Source: Cepaea nemoralis (taxonomy: Eukaryota > Mollusca > Gastropoda > Stylommatophora > Helicidae). From it: DNA of 64,000 nucleotides. This document shows, piece after piece, positions 1 through 11,640 of this stretch; within the stretch, counting starts at the first letter, position 1, and each line of letters begins with the position of its first letter. The stretch covers positions 1 through 64,000 of the forward strand of contig JACEFZ010016146.1 in the NCBI GenBank assembly GCA_014155875.1. Reading direction: 5' to 3'. The notes under the pieces were generated by a model. The model did not search any database, had not been told where the DNA came from, and saw only the letters and a list, made by a program, of their open reading frames with translations. The translations under genes and the position numbers were made by a program.

Positions 1-644
1 AAAAGACGGGGCGGCGCTAAGAGACAGTGCAGGTGGAAATTGTGAGTCTCCACGGACAAATCGGGTCAGCGCTGTTTACGAGAATATTGAACTCCCGGGA
101 AGGGAAGAGTTAATGAATGTGTAGAATACACAGAGAAACTGACATTTGCGGATTCACCGGAAAGAGTGAACGACGGGGGAGAGTTACGTTACCCCTACCA
201 CAGCCGTGCGGGGGCAGAAGTGGAAAGTGTTCGTGTATGACGGAAAAGTTTCCGGGCATTTTACAGACAGATTAAGTGTGACTTTCCACGGAGTTAAAAG
301 AGCAGCCGGTGGGGCTGTCAAGGTTATGTGAAAACTGTTTTTACGGAGGAATTTTTCACTGAGAGTGATAAAGAGAAATTGAGGTGACATTGTGAGTTGG
401 GGGTGGAAGGAGTAAAGGTACTCAGGAAAATTTCCACGGCCTATTGTGGTCAAGATGACTCATTGTGAATGAACAAAACAAGGTTGTTTTGAAAGAAAGC
501 CAGACTTTATGTGCGACTTTGTTCAATCCCTTTGTGACCCTCCAGGAGTATCGTTACCTAGACAACGACCATCACACGAAACCTATCGTCAACAACATCG
601 CACTGATCATAAAGAACGTCGTGTGATAATATTCTTAATTGACA
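1..644. other. Non-genic stretch
   Basis: No coding signal is recognised. Short frames here have no domain or codon structure. The only structure seen is one member of a divergent repeat pair near 361-490, listed separately. Confidence 0.5.
361..490 (+). repeat. Divergent dispersed repeat, copy 1
   Basis: The stretch around GGAAAATTTCCACGGC, followed by a TATTG(T/C)GGTC block, a GACTCA block and GAACAAAACAA, recurs in the same order and orientation at about 2160-2270. Identity is imperfect by eye. No protein or tRNA-like signal is seen. It may be a worn dispersed element or an old local duplication. Confidence 0.4.
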
Positions 645-885
645 TTTTTTTTCGCATATCCTTTACAGGACATTGCTGTCAACATCAGCATTTTACCGCA
701 GTTGTTGATTTCTTGGCAAGATTACGCTCAGTAGTTTGCCATTGCTTTCTGAGCGGCTGGCTCACATATCCCGTAAGTCACCATCGCGGTGAGAACAGCT
801 ACCAATTCTCGTGCGCTGCGTTACTCTGCGTGAATAAACGGGATTACGGAGAAAGTCGTTTAACACCTAGGACAGGGAGACCGGC
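645..885 (-). mobile_element. SINE-B, tRNA-derived SINE, copy 1
   Basis: Read on the minus strand, this copy shares its head and body with the copy at 31008-31255. The shared body has a CAGAAAGCAATGGCAAAC core, then a CTTGCCAAGAA block, then a CAATGTCCTGTAAAGGATATGC-like 3' part ending in an A-run. The head has a box-A-like TGGC..A.G.GTTAAACGAC segment. The GGCAAAC...TTGCCAAGAA core resembles the conserved central domains of old metazoan SINE superfamilies, but I cannot say which one. Four copies of the body are in the window; two different heads are used. Confidence 0.7.
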
Positions 886-2159
886 CTTAATTGACATAGC
901 TTCATCAAAAGGCCTTTCTCAGTACTGCTCGATAGTAAGCCCATTCTCACAATGATATTATTTTAAGTAACTCGCTCTGCATTCCGTGTGGGACAACAAT
1001 TAATAGCAATCAGGAAATAGAGTGTAAGAGGTTAATAAAGGCACTGTAGGATTACAGAGAGAAATGTCTGTGCAGACAGGGATTGTAAACAGAGCAAGGA
1101 CAAAGTGATGGTCAACATGGCCCATTGACTGAAGGGTTAAAGGTTAATGACTGTGCAATGTACAATTAACCGAAGTGTTTTGATTCTGTGTGTTTTGGGA
1201 ATTATCCGAGGGAAGAAAAACACTGCCCGTGGATTCAGTTAATAGAGACTTGTGGAAACAATGGGAACGCGTTGGAATCACAGAGTAACGTGACAGGAGA
1301 CAGCAATTTATAGCTAAGTAACATCCTGAAATGTTATTTTAGAATATATCACTTGCGTATGGAGTGACCAAATACTGATTACCGAACATAAAGGAGACAC
1401 GACCAATTGTGTCCTCCTCGCTTTATAAACCACAGACGTTTTGACATAGGCGTCAGGTGATATTTTACTCCGAGTGAGCTTCAGTGCATTTGGTGACGTT
1501 AATTCAGGATTCGTAGTGAATTCCTGGAAACAGGGTAAGCGACAACTTGTAGTTAACACAAACAATGCTTGTTATAATAATCTGGGAAGGTGTTGAACTA
1601 TTCATTACTTTTCTATATTTTATACGAGGTTGTCTAATTGGTGACTTCGCCTTAACAAGTGCATTTGCTATGGGGATATCTATGCATTATATCTTGGTTC
1701 ACTGACATGTATGTTTTCTGTCTCATGTCTTATTTGTGTCGTGGAATACTGAGAGTTAATGATTCCCAGATAGACGACTTTATACACCGACTAACCAGGT
1801 AGGAGAAGGGTTAACAAACAAAACAGTAAGGATAACCAACAACGGTGTGACCGGAGTCAATGACCCCTAATGTTAACGGGTTGAAGTGTTAACGTAGAAA
1901 TTACAGCGGCACAGGTCAATGAGAGTGTAGGATGACGAGGTTAATTCACGGGTTAAAAACATCACGAAATGTCGGGTTGAGTGACCAGGCGCATGTGTTT
2001 ATAGGTCAAGACACGGAAGTGCCCACCGACAGCACAGGTAACCTTCGCGTGGACAAATAGGTTTGCGACAAAGGCAGACAGCACTATTGGACAGGATCGC
2101 GGTCAGGTGATAAAGACAGGATTGAAAAACCCAGATAGTGTCAGGTGTGTGTGGAGAGA
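886..2159. other. Non-genic stretch rich in GGTTAA words
   Basis: There is no convincing gene. GGTTAA, GTTAAC and GGGTTAA words recur irregularly between about 1030 and 1960. They do not form a regular tandem period, so I do not call a satellite. Confidence 0.4.
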
Positions 2160-2270
2160 GAGTTGGGGCTGAGAAGGAGGGGGAGAGATGGGTTACTGAG
2201 GAAAATTTCCACAGCATATTGCGGTCTATATATGACTCAGAGGGAAGGAACAAAACAATGAGGGTTTTAT
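2160..2270 (+). repeat. Divergent dispersed repeat, copy 2
   Basis: This is the partner of the copy at 361-490, sharing GGAAAATTTCCAC, a TATTGCGGTC block, a GACTCA block and GGAACAAAACAA in the same order. Function is unknown. Confidence 0.4.
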
Positions 2271-3104
2271 AAAATAACGGAAAAGTTTCAGATCAGTAAT
2301 TTTCCACTAACGGGGATAATGAAGTATTGACTTGAGGTGTCAAGCAAGGTCAAGGACTATGCGGCAAAAATGACCTATAAAGAGTGGCAACTTCTTTGTG
2401 GAAGTTAGTGTGATTCTTGATTTCCATGAGACAAGGGAGTATGAAAAGGGTGGTGCGGCGTTCGGAGGAACGTTTGTGTATCTATTGTGCATTAGTACCC
2501 CCAATTCAGACAAAGATACTTATAAGGTTCCAATCTCCTAGTGAAATCAGAGAAGAGATGAAGAGTACTACACTTGAACAAATAAAGTACTTACTTAGAA
2601 CCAAAAAGAACATAGACATGTTTTAAGATGAAGAAGTGATAAAGTAAAGTCAAATACAGAACACTGTATGCTCAAACGAATATACCACTAAAACACTTAA
2701 AAGGAAAAGATGTTAACCTGTGGCAAGCAGGGATACTTACAACTACATACGTCTTGTATGCATAGGGAAGAAAGAATAGACAAGTAAAAACATTGCTAGT
2801 AATAAAAGACAATAGGAAGAACTGTGACGATGTGGTGTTTTTTCGATGTTGGATACTTACCGTCATGAAACAGACTCGGGCGCAGTCATAAACTTACGGG
2901 ACTTTTATTACGGTACAGTGAATCAGTGGTGAACAGTTTTGTTTCATTCAATAACGGATTTACCATCAGATTCAAGCATACGGATCATCCAGGGTGAGCT
3001 CTGTCCTGTTTGATGTGCTGTCCTGTGATCTTGAAGAATGAATGGGCGAGAAGCAACACCGCTGATAGACATTCAGAGTTCTTTCTAGCACCAACAATAG
3101 AATA
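2271..3104. other. Non-genic stretch with one unrecognised short frame
   Basis: A 69-codon frame at 2417-2626 (+) is Lys/Arg/Glu rich, but it has no recognised domain, good start context or partner exon. Nothing else is supported. Confidence 0.35.
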
Positions 3105-3115
3105 CACTATCAACT

Positions 3116-4041
3116 CATCTCTCATCTCATCATGTTCCTCTTGTACCTTGCGGTGTCGAGGTGAAGTATAAACTTCGTGAGAGTGCCCGGTTATGGGCTT
3201 CGTATATCGACATTCCCATGGATTCTGTTATTCCCTCAGTCCAACGTTTACGTGGTCGGCCTCTTCCTCTGTTTCCATCTGGTCTGTACATCATTGCTTG
3301 TTGTGGCATGCTGTTGACTGGTAGCCTACTTGCATGGCCAAACCATTTGACTTGCTGCTTTCTAATAAAATCTAGAGCAGCTTTAACCCCTACTTTAGTC
3401 CTGATTTCTTCATTTCTGATCTTATCTCTTCTTGATACGTTGAGTATTCTTCTCAGAAACCTCATTTCTGTTGTTGTGATTTTTCTTTTCTCTTTTTCTG
3501 TCATTGTCCAGGTTTGGCATTGGTAGCAGAGAGTTGGTAGGAAGATTGTGTTGTAAAGTGCTTTCTTAGTAGTTATTGATACATGTTTGTTCTTTAGTAT
3601 TGGTGCCATTTGTCCAATGAGTTGATTTGCCTTATTGCACCTATTTTCGATCTCGTCTTCTGACCTGCCATTTGATGATATTATACTTCCTAGGTACTTG
3701 AAGCTCTTTACTTGTTTCAAGGGATGTTCGTTTAGGTGAATTGTTGCTGTTTGTTCTTCTTTAGTTATAGTCATTACCTCTGTTTTGCTTGTGCTAATTT
3801 TCATGTTATGTTCCCTACACATTTCGTTTAGACTATTCATGTGGTCTTGTAATTCAGCTTCTGATTTTGCTATTAGTGCTTGGTCGTCCGCAAACAGGAG
3901 TTCTCTAATGGTTAGATTTGCAGATGGTTCTTCTTCTGTGTTCTCGTCATGCGGTATTCTTGCTGTCTCTGCTTGGCTGGTTTCTTTACCTATGTTGTCT
4001 ATATATGTTATGAAACTTCTTGGTTTTTCTACGAGCAGTAT
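3116..4041 (-). mobile_element. Non-LTR retrotransposon (LINE-1 family of this window), internally deleted copy
   Basis: The minus strand encodes the second half of a LINE reverse transcriptase and its C-terminus. Visible in order are the catalytic FADD box, the SFKYLGSIIS block, a thumb region ending in RFLRRILNVS, and the basic RGRGRPRKRW tail typical of endonuclease-RT polyproteins. Perfect 11-bp TSDs (CACTATCAACT) lie at 3105-3115 and 4042-4052. Compared with the longer copy at 59636-61776, this one starts at ATACTGCTCGTAG, keeps about 27 bases, then jumps to the sequence equivalent to position 60885. It therefore lacks the front half of RT, and the predicted frame is a chimaera of leader and RT. 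The 3' tail is GATGA-like. Clade is not assigned. Confidence 0.85.
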
Positions 4042-4052
4042 CACTATCAACT

Positions 4053-4304
4053 AAGCTTACAAAATCCATATATACACCAGACATAGTTTTTATTAATAAA
4101 TCTTTTGTTTATCGTTGAAAGGAACTGTTGTCGGAGTATGTGTTGAGGGAATAACAGAGAGAGTGAAAGAAATAGATATATGGAAAGGAAGACAGAAGGG
4201 AGGAGTGTAGACCAAAGTCAGTCAATAATCCCAACAGATAATAAGTTTGAAGATGTGCTGGTTGATTCCAACTTCCTCTCGGGAAAATAACAGGACAATT
4301 TGTT
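4053..4304. other. Non-genic spacer
   Basis: Nothing recognisable between the LINE and the following tandem repeat. Confidence 0.4.
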
Positions 4305-4505
4305 ACTTGATTATCTCTTTTACTTATTCTGCACTTAACGATATAATATTCTACTAAGAAGTATTATTCTTTATATCATTATCTCCTTTGTTGATTACAT
4401 GTACTTAATGAGATAATATTCTACTAAGCTGTATTATTCGTTACTTTATCACCTCTTTTGTTTATTAGACGTACTGAATGAGATAATATTCTACTTGTTA
4501 TTCTT
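4305..4505 (+). repeat. 70-bp tandem repeat, about 3 copies
   Basis: The block ATAATATTCTACT recurs at about 4343, 4413 and 4483, giving a 70-bp period. Flanking TTATCTCCTTT-like and GTACTTAATGAG-like segments recur as well. The copies are diverged. Confidence 0.7.
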
Positions 4506-4534
4506 ATTAGATATGAGATGTTGGCTAAATCCAT

Positions 4535-4551
4535 CTGTGTGTGCGTGTGTG

Positions 4552-4602
<51 letters not shown>
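4535..4602 (+). repeat. (GT)n microsatellite
   Basis: About 34 GT dinucleotides with two C interruptions. The poly-His/Thr frame read from it on the other strand is an artefact. Confidence 0.95.
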
Positions 4603-4603
<1 letters not shown>

Positions 4604-5101
4604 AATATTCATCTCATCATCTTATTGGGCCGAAACAGATGATGTAAAGACCTGACCTTAGGGACAGAAAAAGGTTAAAGGGCAGATGATGTAAGGACGT
4701 ATTGTGCAAATATTGCACCCTTGACAGACCGCAAGCAGCATATAAGGATCTGGCGAACCTGGCCATGGAATATAATAGGTACACAATTTCCTGATGATGG
4801 CGGTACATATTTGTTGTTCTTGTCCTTCAATCAGGTGGTGGTATGTGTACATATGTTTGGTCTACATTAAAGTCACCAACTGCTTGTTGCAGACGACTAG
4901 AGTTTACTATATATGAACAATACGAAGAGATTGAGACACACATGAGAACTATGAAAAAGTGTAGGAATAACACCGATTACTGAACACGAGAGGACGACCC
5001 AGGATGAGATAGCTAGATGGAGGAAAATCGACATTGAAGAAATCAAATATGCCACTAACTCAAGCAACAACACACACGAAGAACAGAAAATAAATTATAT
5101 G
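4603..5101. other. Non-genic stretch
   Basis: No recognisable gene or repeat. A GGGCAGATGATGTAAGGAC segment echoes one about 55 bases earlier, which is too weak to call. Confidence 0.4.
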
Positions 5102-5380
5102 TTGGTCGGCATGGATAAGAACGCATGTTCTTAAACATCGGGTGTGATGATACCGAAGCAAGGGGTTCATCCCTATACCAGACTAAAATGTTGACCTATT
5201 GTCCTTGACTTAGGGACGTAAATTACACGTACCCCTGAAGTCGGAGTGGATTCGCCTGGTGGCGAAGGACACTGTTAATAGGGAAAGCTAAACCACATGT
5301 AACAATTCAGTCCAGCACTATTAGAAGTAGAGTGTATGAATTACGCTCGAGTTCAAAGCGAGCGCAATAAAAATTATAAC
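5102..5380 (+). mobile_element. SINE-A, tRNA-derived SINE, copy 1
   Basis: The head reads like a tRNA: GGTCGGCATGGATAAGAACGC followed by a box-B-like GGTTCATCCCT. The body contains CTGAAGTCGGAGT, TTCGCCTGGTGGCGAAGGAC and TGTTAATAGGGAAAGCTAA. A second copy in the opposite direction lies at 16615-16905 and retains a fuller head (CATGGCCGAATGGATAAGA). Homology ends near a GCGCAATAAAAA tail. Box A and box B spacing fit a Pol III promoter; no intact tRNA cloverleaf is present. Confidence 0.75.
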
Positions 5381-5928
5381 TACCTCCACTCTGCGACGCT
5401 TCACGCAGAAAGATGTAAGCCAAGAAGAAGGAGAAGAACCAGAAGAGAATTATCAATACATTGAAGAAAATGTTTAAAAAAAAAATTTAAATGATGATGA
5501 TGATGATGATTGTCAGCGTCTCAATAAGTCATAGCTCGCTGTCGAAGGCGTGACAGTAATGTAATACATGTGCGAAATATCACAAGTATCGTTATTTATT
5601 TACAACGTAATCATTTAACATCAGTCATAATCACGCTCCGACAAAGCTAGCAATCACGTAAACATTAGCTAGCAAAGCACCCATGCGTTTCTCGCATCAC
5701 AATTCATTTAGCATATTAGCGCACAGGCTATCTAATATCAACACTCTCACAACAATAGTAAATCTCTCTAGCATGAGGCAATCAGCAAACTCTCTCAGGT
5801 AACCCAAAACACTCCTCTCTCAACCACAGTCAGGTCCAGTCTGATCGTCCTTCCCTCGGTCTGTGGTCACGCGGTGTTTGACCAACGTGTCGTTCGTGCT
5901 AAGTCGGATGTCTCGGTATTGTGGTATC
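5381..5928. other. Non-genic stretch with short simple repeats
   Basis: Contains GAAGAAGGAGAAGAA near 5427, an A-run and a short (ATG)n at about 5491-5511. The rest holds no recognisable feature. Confidence 0.45.
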
Positions 5929-6260
5929 GTCCTGTCCTTCACCCGTCTATTGATGGCTGATGTCTCAGGTCGTCTAGTCCAAGGGTGGACTGTCATTCAA
6001 GGACATGTCCAGTCTCTAACCCCATGTCCTGTCTTCCACTGGGTATACAGTCCTGTCCTACTCTACCCATGCTCTAACTATGTCCTGTCCTTGTCCTGTG
6101 TTCTCCCGTCTATTGATGGCTGATGTCTCAGGTCGTCTAGTCCAAGGTTGGACTGTCATTCAAGGACATGTCCAGTCTCTAAACCCATGTCCTGTCTCCC
6201 ACTGGGTATATAGTCCTGTCCTACTCTACCCATGCTCTGCCTATGTCCTGTCCTTGTCCT
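5929..6260 (+). repeat. 163-bp tandem duplication
   Basis: GTCTATTGATGGCTGATGTC starts at 5945 and again at 6108, and the whole following 163 bases repeat with few differences. The unit ends in TGTCCTGTCC-rich DNA. Open frames through it are by-products of the repeat. Confidence 0.85.
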
Positions 6261-6294
6261 GTGTTCTCTCTCACACTTACTAGGACTCTGACAA

Positions 6295-6298
6295 CAAC

Positions 6299-6342
<44 letters not shown>
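6295..6342 (+). repeat. (AAT)n microsatellite, left part
   Basis: About 15 AAT units. A matching (AAT)n lies at 6912-6970, on the far side of SINE-C and its inserted LINE, suggesting one original tract that was split. Confidence 0.9.
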
Positions 6343-6343
<1 letters not shown>

Positions 6344-6912
6344 CCCGGGAAGGTTAACCCGGTCAAAAATAGCCCGCAGAAGGCGGATGTGTCGGCCTAA
6401 CGGCGCAAGAACCCAGCTCTGCTGTAAACAGGCACAGCGGAATCACGTCTTTCTTCCTCCTCTTCTTCTTCTTCAGCGTTCCGAGCCATTGAGGTTCTTT
6501 GCTGCAGATACAATCCGTCTCCATTCGTCTCTCTGGTTGACCTTCTCTTGCCAGTCGTTGATTCCAAGTGCTTGTAGGTCTGTATATATATTATCTCTCA
6601 ACCGTCTTCTTGGTCTACCTCGGGGTCTACGGTCATTTATTTTCTGAGTGTAAGCGAGTTTTGTTTCCCTATAGTCTTCCATTCTTTCTATATGTCCCAG
6701 CCATTATAGTCTATTAGCCTTCATGATACCAGTGAATAGCGGGGACTTAAACAGATCATAAATGTCTTTGTTAATTCTTCTTTTCCACTCTCCACTTTGT
6801 ATATCATTAATGGATCCAAAGATACGTCTTAAAACTTTGTTCTCAAAGGTGTGTAACAAGGCTTCAAAAACAAGAAAAAAAAAATTCGGATGAACGCAGC
6901 AGAAGAAGAAGA
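6343..6912 (+). mobile_element. SINE-C, copy 1, split by a LINE fragment
   Basis: The 5' part (about 6370-6453) matches the intact 119-bp copy at 16065-16183 through CCCGCAGAAG, GATGTGTCGGCCTAACGGCG and CAGCTCTGCTGTAAACAGGC. The 3' part (about 6874-6911), with TTCGGATGAACG and a GAA tail, lies beyond a reverse-orientation LINE fragment. (AAT)n flanks both outer sides. Confidence 0.75.
6454..6866 (-). pseudogene. LINE RT C-terminal fragment inserted in SINE-C
   Basis: The minus strand reads as the end of a LINE RT: a KVLRRIFGSIND-like segment, a WLGHIERM box broken by a stop just before it, then RRPRGRPRRRLRDNI and EWRRIVSAAKNLNG before the stop. This is the thumb and basic tail of endonuclease-RT proteins. 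The 3' end runs into a GAA-rich tail (TTC on the plus strand at 6453-6475). It is 5'-truncated. Confidence 0.7.
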
Positions 6913-6970
6913 TAATAATAATAATAATAGTAATAATAATAATAATAATAAAAATAATAATAATAATGAT
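6912..6970 (+). repeat. (AAT)n microsatellite, right part
   Basis: AAT units with a few interruptions. Together with 6295-6342 it brackets the nested SINE-C/LINE insertion. Confidence 0.85.
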
Positions 6971-7223
6971 AAAACATTAACCCCTTAGAAAGCCAAACAA
7001 TAATAAAGCTAATAATATTGATCCTAATGACATAGATGATTGAATCTCATCTAGCAGCCGTGGAGGCACACAATGGCTACACCCGGGCAGCATTTTAATT
7101 ATATCTCCAAGCCACGTCTTGAACCGGCCAGATTTCATATCTTAAGTAGACTAATTGGAAACCCCGGGACATCTGAATAATTGATATATTTTCTATACAT
7201 TAAAGGAATTTCTTTTATCAAGC

Positions 7224-7226
<3 letters not shown>
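6971..7226. other. Non-genic spacer
   Basis: No recognisable feature. Confidence 0.4.
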
Positions 7227-7307
<81 letters not shown>

Positions 7308-7378
7308 TTCTTTCTCTCTCTCTCTTTCTCTCTCTCTCTTTCTCTCTCTCTATTTCTCTTTCTCTCTCTCTTTACCCC
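7227..7378 (+). repeat. (CT)n microsatellite
   Basis: Nearly pure CT with occasional TTT. Poly-Leu/Ser frames on this strand and Arg/Glu frames on the other are artefacts. Confidence 0.95.
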
Positions 7379-7642
7379 TCCCCTCCCTCTCCTTGCCTTC
7401 TTCGCTACCATATCCATTTCTCTCTGACGTTCCTAGCCTTTTTCGCTACCACATCTGGCTCTCTCCCTCGCTCTCTCTAACTCACTCTCTAATTCTCCTT
7501 GCCTTCTTATTTACCACATCCGCTTCTCTCTCTGGCTCTCCTTGCTTTTTTCGCTACCACACCTGTCTCTCTCCGTGTCTACTTGCCTTTTTCGCGACCA
7601 CATCTGTCTCTCTCAGTGTCTACTTGCCTTTTCGTTACCACA

Positions 7643-7705
<63 letters not shown>

Positions 7706-8018
7706 ACTTGCCTTTTTCGCTACCACATGTCTCCCCCTGTCTCTCCTTGTCTTTTTCACGACCATATCTGTCTGTGTCTCTCTCGCACTCTTTGCCTTCT
7801 TTACCACATCTCTCTCTCTCTCTCTCTCTATTTCTCCTTGCCTTCTTCTCTACCACATCCGTCTCTCTCTCTCTCTGTCTGTCTGTCTCTCTCTTTCTCT
7901 CTCATTCTCCTTGCCTTCTTATTTACCACACCCTTCTCCCCATGTCCCTCCTTACCTATTTTCACTACAACATCTCTCTCTCTCTCTAACTCTCCTTTCC
8001 TTTTTCTCTACCACACCC

Positions 8019-8072
<54 letters not shown>

Positions 8073-8322
8073 AATTCTCCTTGCCTTCTTATTTACCATA
8101 TCTGTCTCTCCATGTCCCTCCATGCCTTTTTCACTACCACATCTATCACTATCTCTCTCTCTAACTCTCCTTGACTTCTCTATCACATCCGTCTATCTCT
8201 CTAACTCTCTCTTTAACTCACTCTCTACCTCTCACTGTCGACTTCTCTACCATACCCGTCTTTCTCTCTCTCAAACTCTCTCTCTCTGTCTAACTCTCCG
8301 TGCATTCTTCTCTACCACATCC

Positions 8323-8394
<72 letters not shown>

Positions 8395-8420
8395 TCTTTG
8401 CATTCTTCTCTACCACATCT
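7379..8420 (+). repeat. CT-rich degenerate minisatellite
   Basis: About 17-20 irregular units built as a CTCCTTGCCTTCTT-like segment, then CGCTACCACATC, then a variable (CT)n stretch. Only the (CT)n part varies greatly in length, so units range from about 45 to over 100 bp. Pure (CT)n blocks sit at about 7645-7700, 8021-8067 and 8324-8391. Confidence 0.85.
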
Positions 8421-8913
8421 ACAGCACACTAAGTTAATTACCTGCCTGACTCCCCTCTTCTCTCACACACATACTTGAGCTTCTCTCTACTCCCTCTATC
8501 TCATATACATGAGATCATTTTCTCTGTATCATTACTGTGAGTTAATCTCTCTCTATCACTCTCTCTCGCTCTCTCTCTCTATCATATATCTGAGCTCATA
8601 TACCTCTCTGTGTCATATATCTGAACTCATCTCTCTCTGTCATACATATGAGCTCATCTATCTCTGTCATACATATGAGCTCATCTTTCTCTGTCATATA
8701 TCTGAATTCACCTCTCTCTGTCATATATCTGAGCTCATCTCTCTCTGTCATATATCTAAGCTCACACCCTCTCTCTCTCATAGCTGCGATTATCTCTCTT
8801 CACACTTTCTCGCACACCTAAAGTAATTTATCTCCACACTCTTTCATTTATCTGAGCCAATCTCTATCCACACTCTCTCACACACCTAAGCTCATCTCTC
8901 TCCACACTCTCTC

Positions 8914-8952
<39 letters not shown>

Positions 8953-9195
8953 TGAGCTCATCTCTCTCCACGGTTTCTCACTCTCTCTCACACACCTAAG
9001 CTCATCTCTCTCCATACTCTCTCAAATACCTGAGCTCACCTCTCTCCACACTCTCTCACTCTCTATCATATACCTGAGTTAATCTCTCTCCACGCACTTT
9101 CACACTTTCGCGCGCGCTCTCTCTCATAAACCTGAGCTCATCTTTCTCCACACACTCTCTCATATACCTGTGTTCATCTCTATCCACACACTCTC
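8421..9195 (+). repeat. CT-rich minisatellite with CATATA(T/C)CTGAGCTCAT units
   Basis: At about 8585-8765 there are around seven 27-bp units (TCTCTCTGT then CATATATCTGAGCTCAT). From about 8840 to 9195 longer units add TCCACACTCTCTCA. The same longer unit recurs at 12240-12730, so this family is dispersed. Confidence 0.8.
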
Positions 9196-9755
9196 ACACT
9201 GCCATGTTGTTATTTGGGTTTTATTTGAAATGTTGGCTCGTTAGTGCATAAAACACATGGTACACTTATAACTTGTCACAGCTGAGAAAACTATTTCAAC
9301 ACATAAGCGTCGCAGTGCACATAGTAACTTTAATGGTAACTCGCTGTGAAACAAATTCCAGCACCATCCAATGTGTGATCTCCACTCACTGTGTGATTCT
9401 GCAAGTCATTGTATACATGTAAGGCAATCTGTCACGGAGCCCCTAGCTATTTTGTGGCCCCTGTCGTCATTGTATTAGTTGCCATCTTAACGCTTTCAAC
9501 ACTCGAATGTCATTGAATCAAATGGAAAACGTATACACTTACGGTAAGCTCTTGTCCTAACACACTAACTACACATTGGGCTAGCTTTATTGGGCTAGGT
9601 TATCAGTGTCTCTGTTCCACATCGTCTTCAATGGCTGTAGAAATTGACTGAAGTTTCTGTCAGTCTGTTACTGATTCACTTGCTGGTTCTCTTTAACTGA
9701 TACAATTGTTCTTACATAGCCCATTATTTTGTTGATATAGTTGGATCAAGACAGT
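9196..9755. other. Non-genic stretch
   Basis: Ordinary unique-looking sequence with no recognisable gene or repeat. Confidence 0.4.
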
Positions 9756-11640
9756 GTCGTGTCCTCCTTTAAAATGTCGTCCCTGGAGTGAGGAGATCCG
9801 ACACCCACATTATAATATTATTTTTTTTCCCCTCAATATTCTGGAGAATCCACCAGCTTCCGTCCAACACACTCCATCAGCCTATGGACACCTTTTCCTA
9901 TCACTCTCACACTGTCGTACTATGCCCCCTTCTCATACTTCCCCAACGCAACATACTCAACAACTCTTGCTTCTAGAAATTAATAAAGATTAATTTATTA
10001 AAATAAAAGTGTAACGTGTATGAGACGTGTATGCGAAGAAAATGTGTGACGTGTTCTATAAAGTGTGTATACTCTGTCTCTCAGACATCAACTCAGTCAG
10101 CTGATCACAGCAAAGATAGACCACAGCACGTTACGTCAGAACAAGTACGTCTCACCCGTTGCCGGAACCATCTTGCCGGATAATGCTTTGCCTCTGTAGA
10201 CCTCTGGTAATCCAATTTCATGAACATCCGAAATAGACACCGGTGGTATTAACAGTTAATCATGGACCGGTTGCACTCTACACAATGTCCGTTCCTAATG
10301 TTCCTAAACAAACTGCACAAGTCTTTTGCAGTGTGTACGCAGTTAGTTAGTTAGTTAGTTAGTCGACAGATCATCCTCGTTGCACATCGAACCACTCAGT
10401 TCATAAGGGCTACTTACTAATGTTAATTGTTACTGTACTGGATTGATCCTCACTCGTGTCTATCCAGCCTCACATATAATGTCATGTGTTCTATTACACG
10501 AGATTATATAACTCTAGGTAACTATTAGACCCAATGTCTTCAGCCCGCCACCACTGTCTGATGATGTGTGGTGCATCAGTACGCATCACTCACTTTGGTG
10601 AATCAACCTGCTTTTAGCTTTCAGTTACGTTCTGTCTGCACTTTATTGATGGTTGAACGGGTGTTCTTCCGAATGGGTTTTTAAAAAAAAAAAAACTTGT
10701 TGAGTTTCCTTGGATCTAGTAGGGAACCTAGGATAGAAACAACACATCTGGTGATAGTACTAGTCACTGATCCTTTTGGCTGAGTGTAAGCCTATCACCT
10801 TGCTTACTGATCTTTAGCTAACTAGACTTAGTCATAGAGCAGATTAGCTACCCACCTAGAGTCGAATCAGGCTATGACAAAGAAAAAATCACCAAACAGA
10901 ATGCGGAACCCCGCCCACCAGGGACACCTACGGGAAGATCCCAATTATCCCTCATTACTCAATTCTCAACTAGTAAAGCTTATCAACACTTCACTAATCT
11001 ATTTTAGCTAACAGAGCCAAGTATCACTTCACTACTCTAGCTAGTTTCCACTAACAGTGCTAATCATCACACTATAGTTTAACAAGGCTACTGCCTAAAG
11101 TAATTATAACGAATATATTATAATAGGTTATACCTTAAATGGCACTACTGCAGTCCTATCAATCATATCTACATCTGCCATTATAGGCACGTGCAAAATT
11201 AAGTCACTAATTAACACACGGTAGATATTATTTCCACTAAGCACTGCAGTGCCCTGGCACTCCAACTAGAGCATTATTCAAGTCCACCCTAGTTGATCTC
11301 AACTCGAGTTTATATCGCAAACTACCAAAGTTGGCCACGTGACGTTATCCTTTACTCCCCCACACAGGTGGCACAGTGGCAAATCATCCCCTGTCAAGAA
11401 CTATTTTCCTGGCTTAAATCCTGTCAAAGTTGTCAGTAATTGCCTAGATTCTCAAAACAAGCCAGCTAGTTTCTGTATACTCCCAACAAAGAGTTTCGAT
11501 ACCAAGCTGCCAATCATCTTGATGTGCCGGAAACCAAGAATTGACAGATGCACTGTTTTCCGTACTAGGTACTTCCATTTTACATCTGCCCCTGTGATCT
11601 CACGGCTTCCATCTGCATTCAAATGTTGACAAACTTGTCA
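9756..11640 (+). mobile_element. Unclassified ~1.9-kb dispersed element, copy 1
   Basis: Collinear by eye with the TSD-flanked element at 56766-58682. Shared blocks in order include GTCGTCCCTGGA(A/G)TGAGG, CTTCCCCAAC(A/G)CAACATACTC, ATTAATCATGGA, ACACATCTGGTGA, GCTGAGTGTA(A/G)GCCTA, GAATCAGG and AAACAAGCCAGC. No long frame, RT or transposase motif is seen. A (TTAG)n tract at about 10338-10362 is private to this copy. The start is set by the partner's first bases; the 3' end is uncertain because similarity fades after about 11500. Confidence 0.65.

Noticed and set aside
184..955. Frames of 89 and 148 codons near the left edge
   Set aside because: The second largely translates SINE-B in reverse; the first has no recognisable domain.
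7181..8478. Long Ser/Leu-rich frames on plus and Arg/Glu-rich frames on minus
   Set aside because: They are translations of (CT)n and CT-rich minisatellite; no start context, domain or exon structure.
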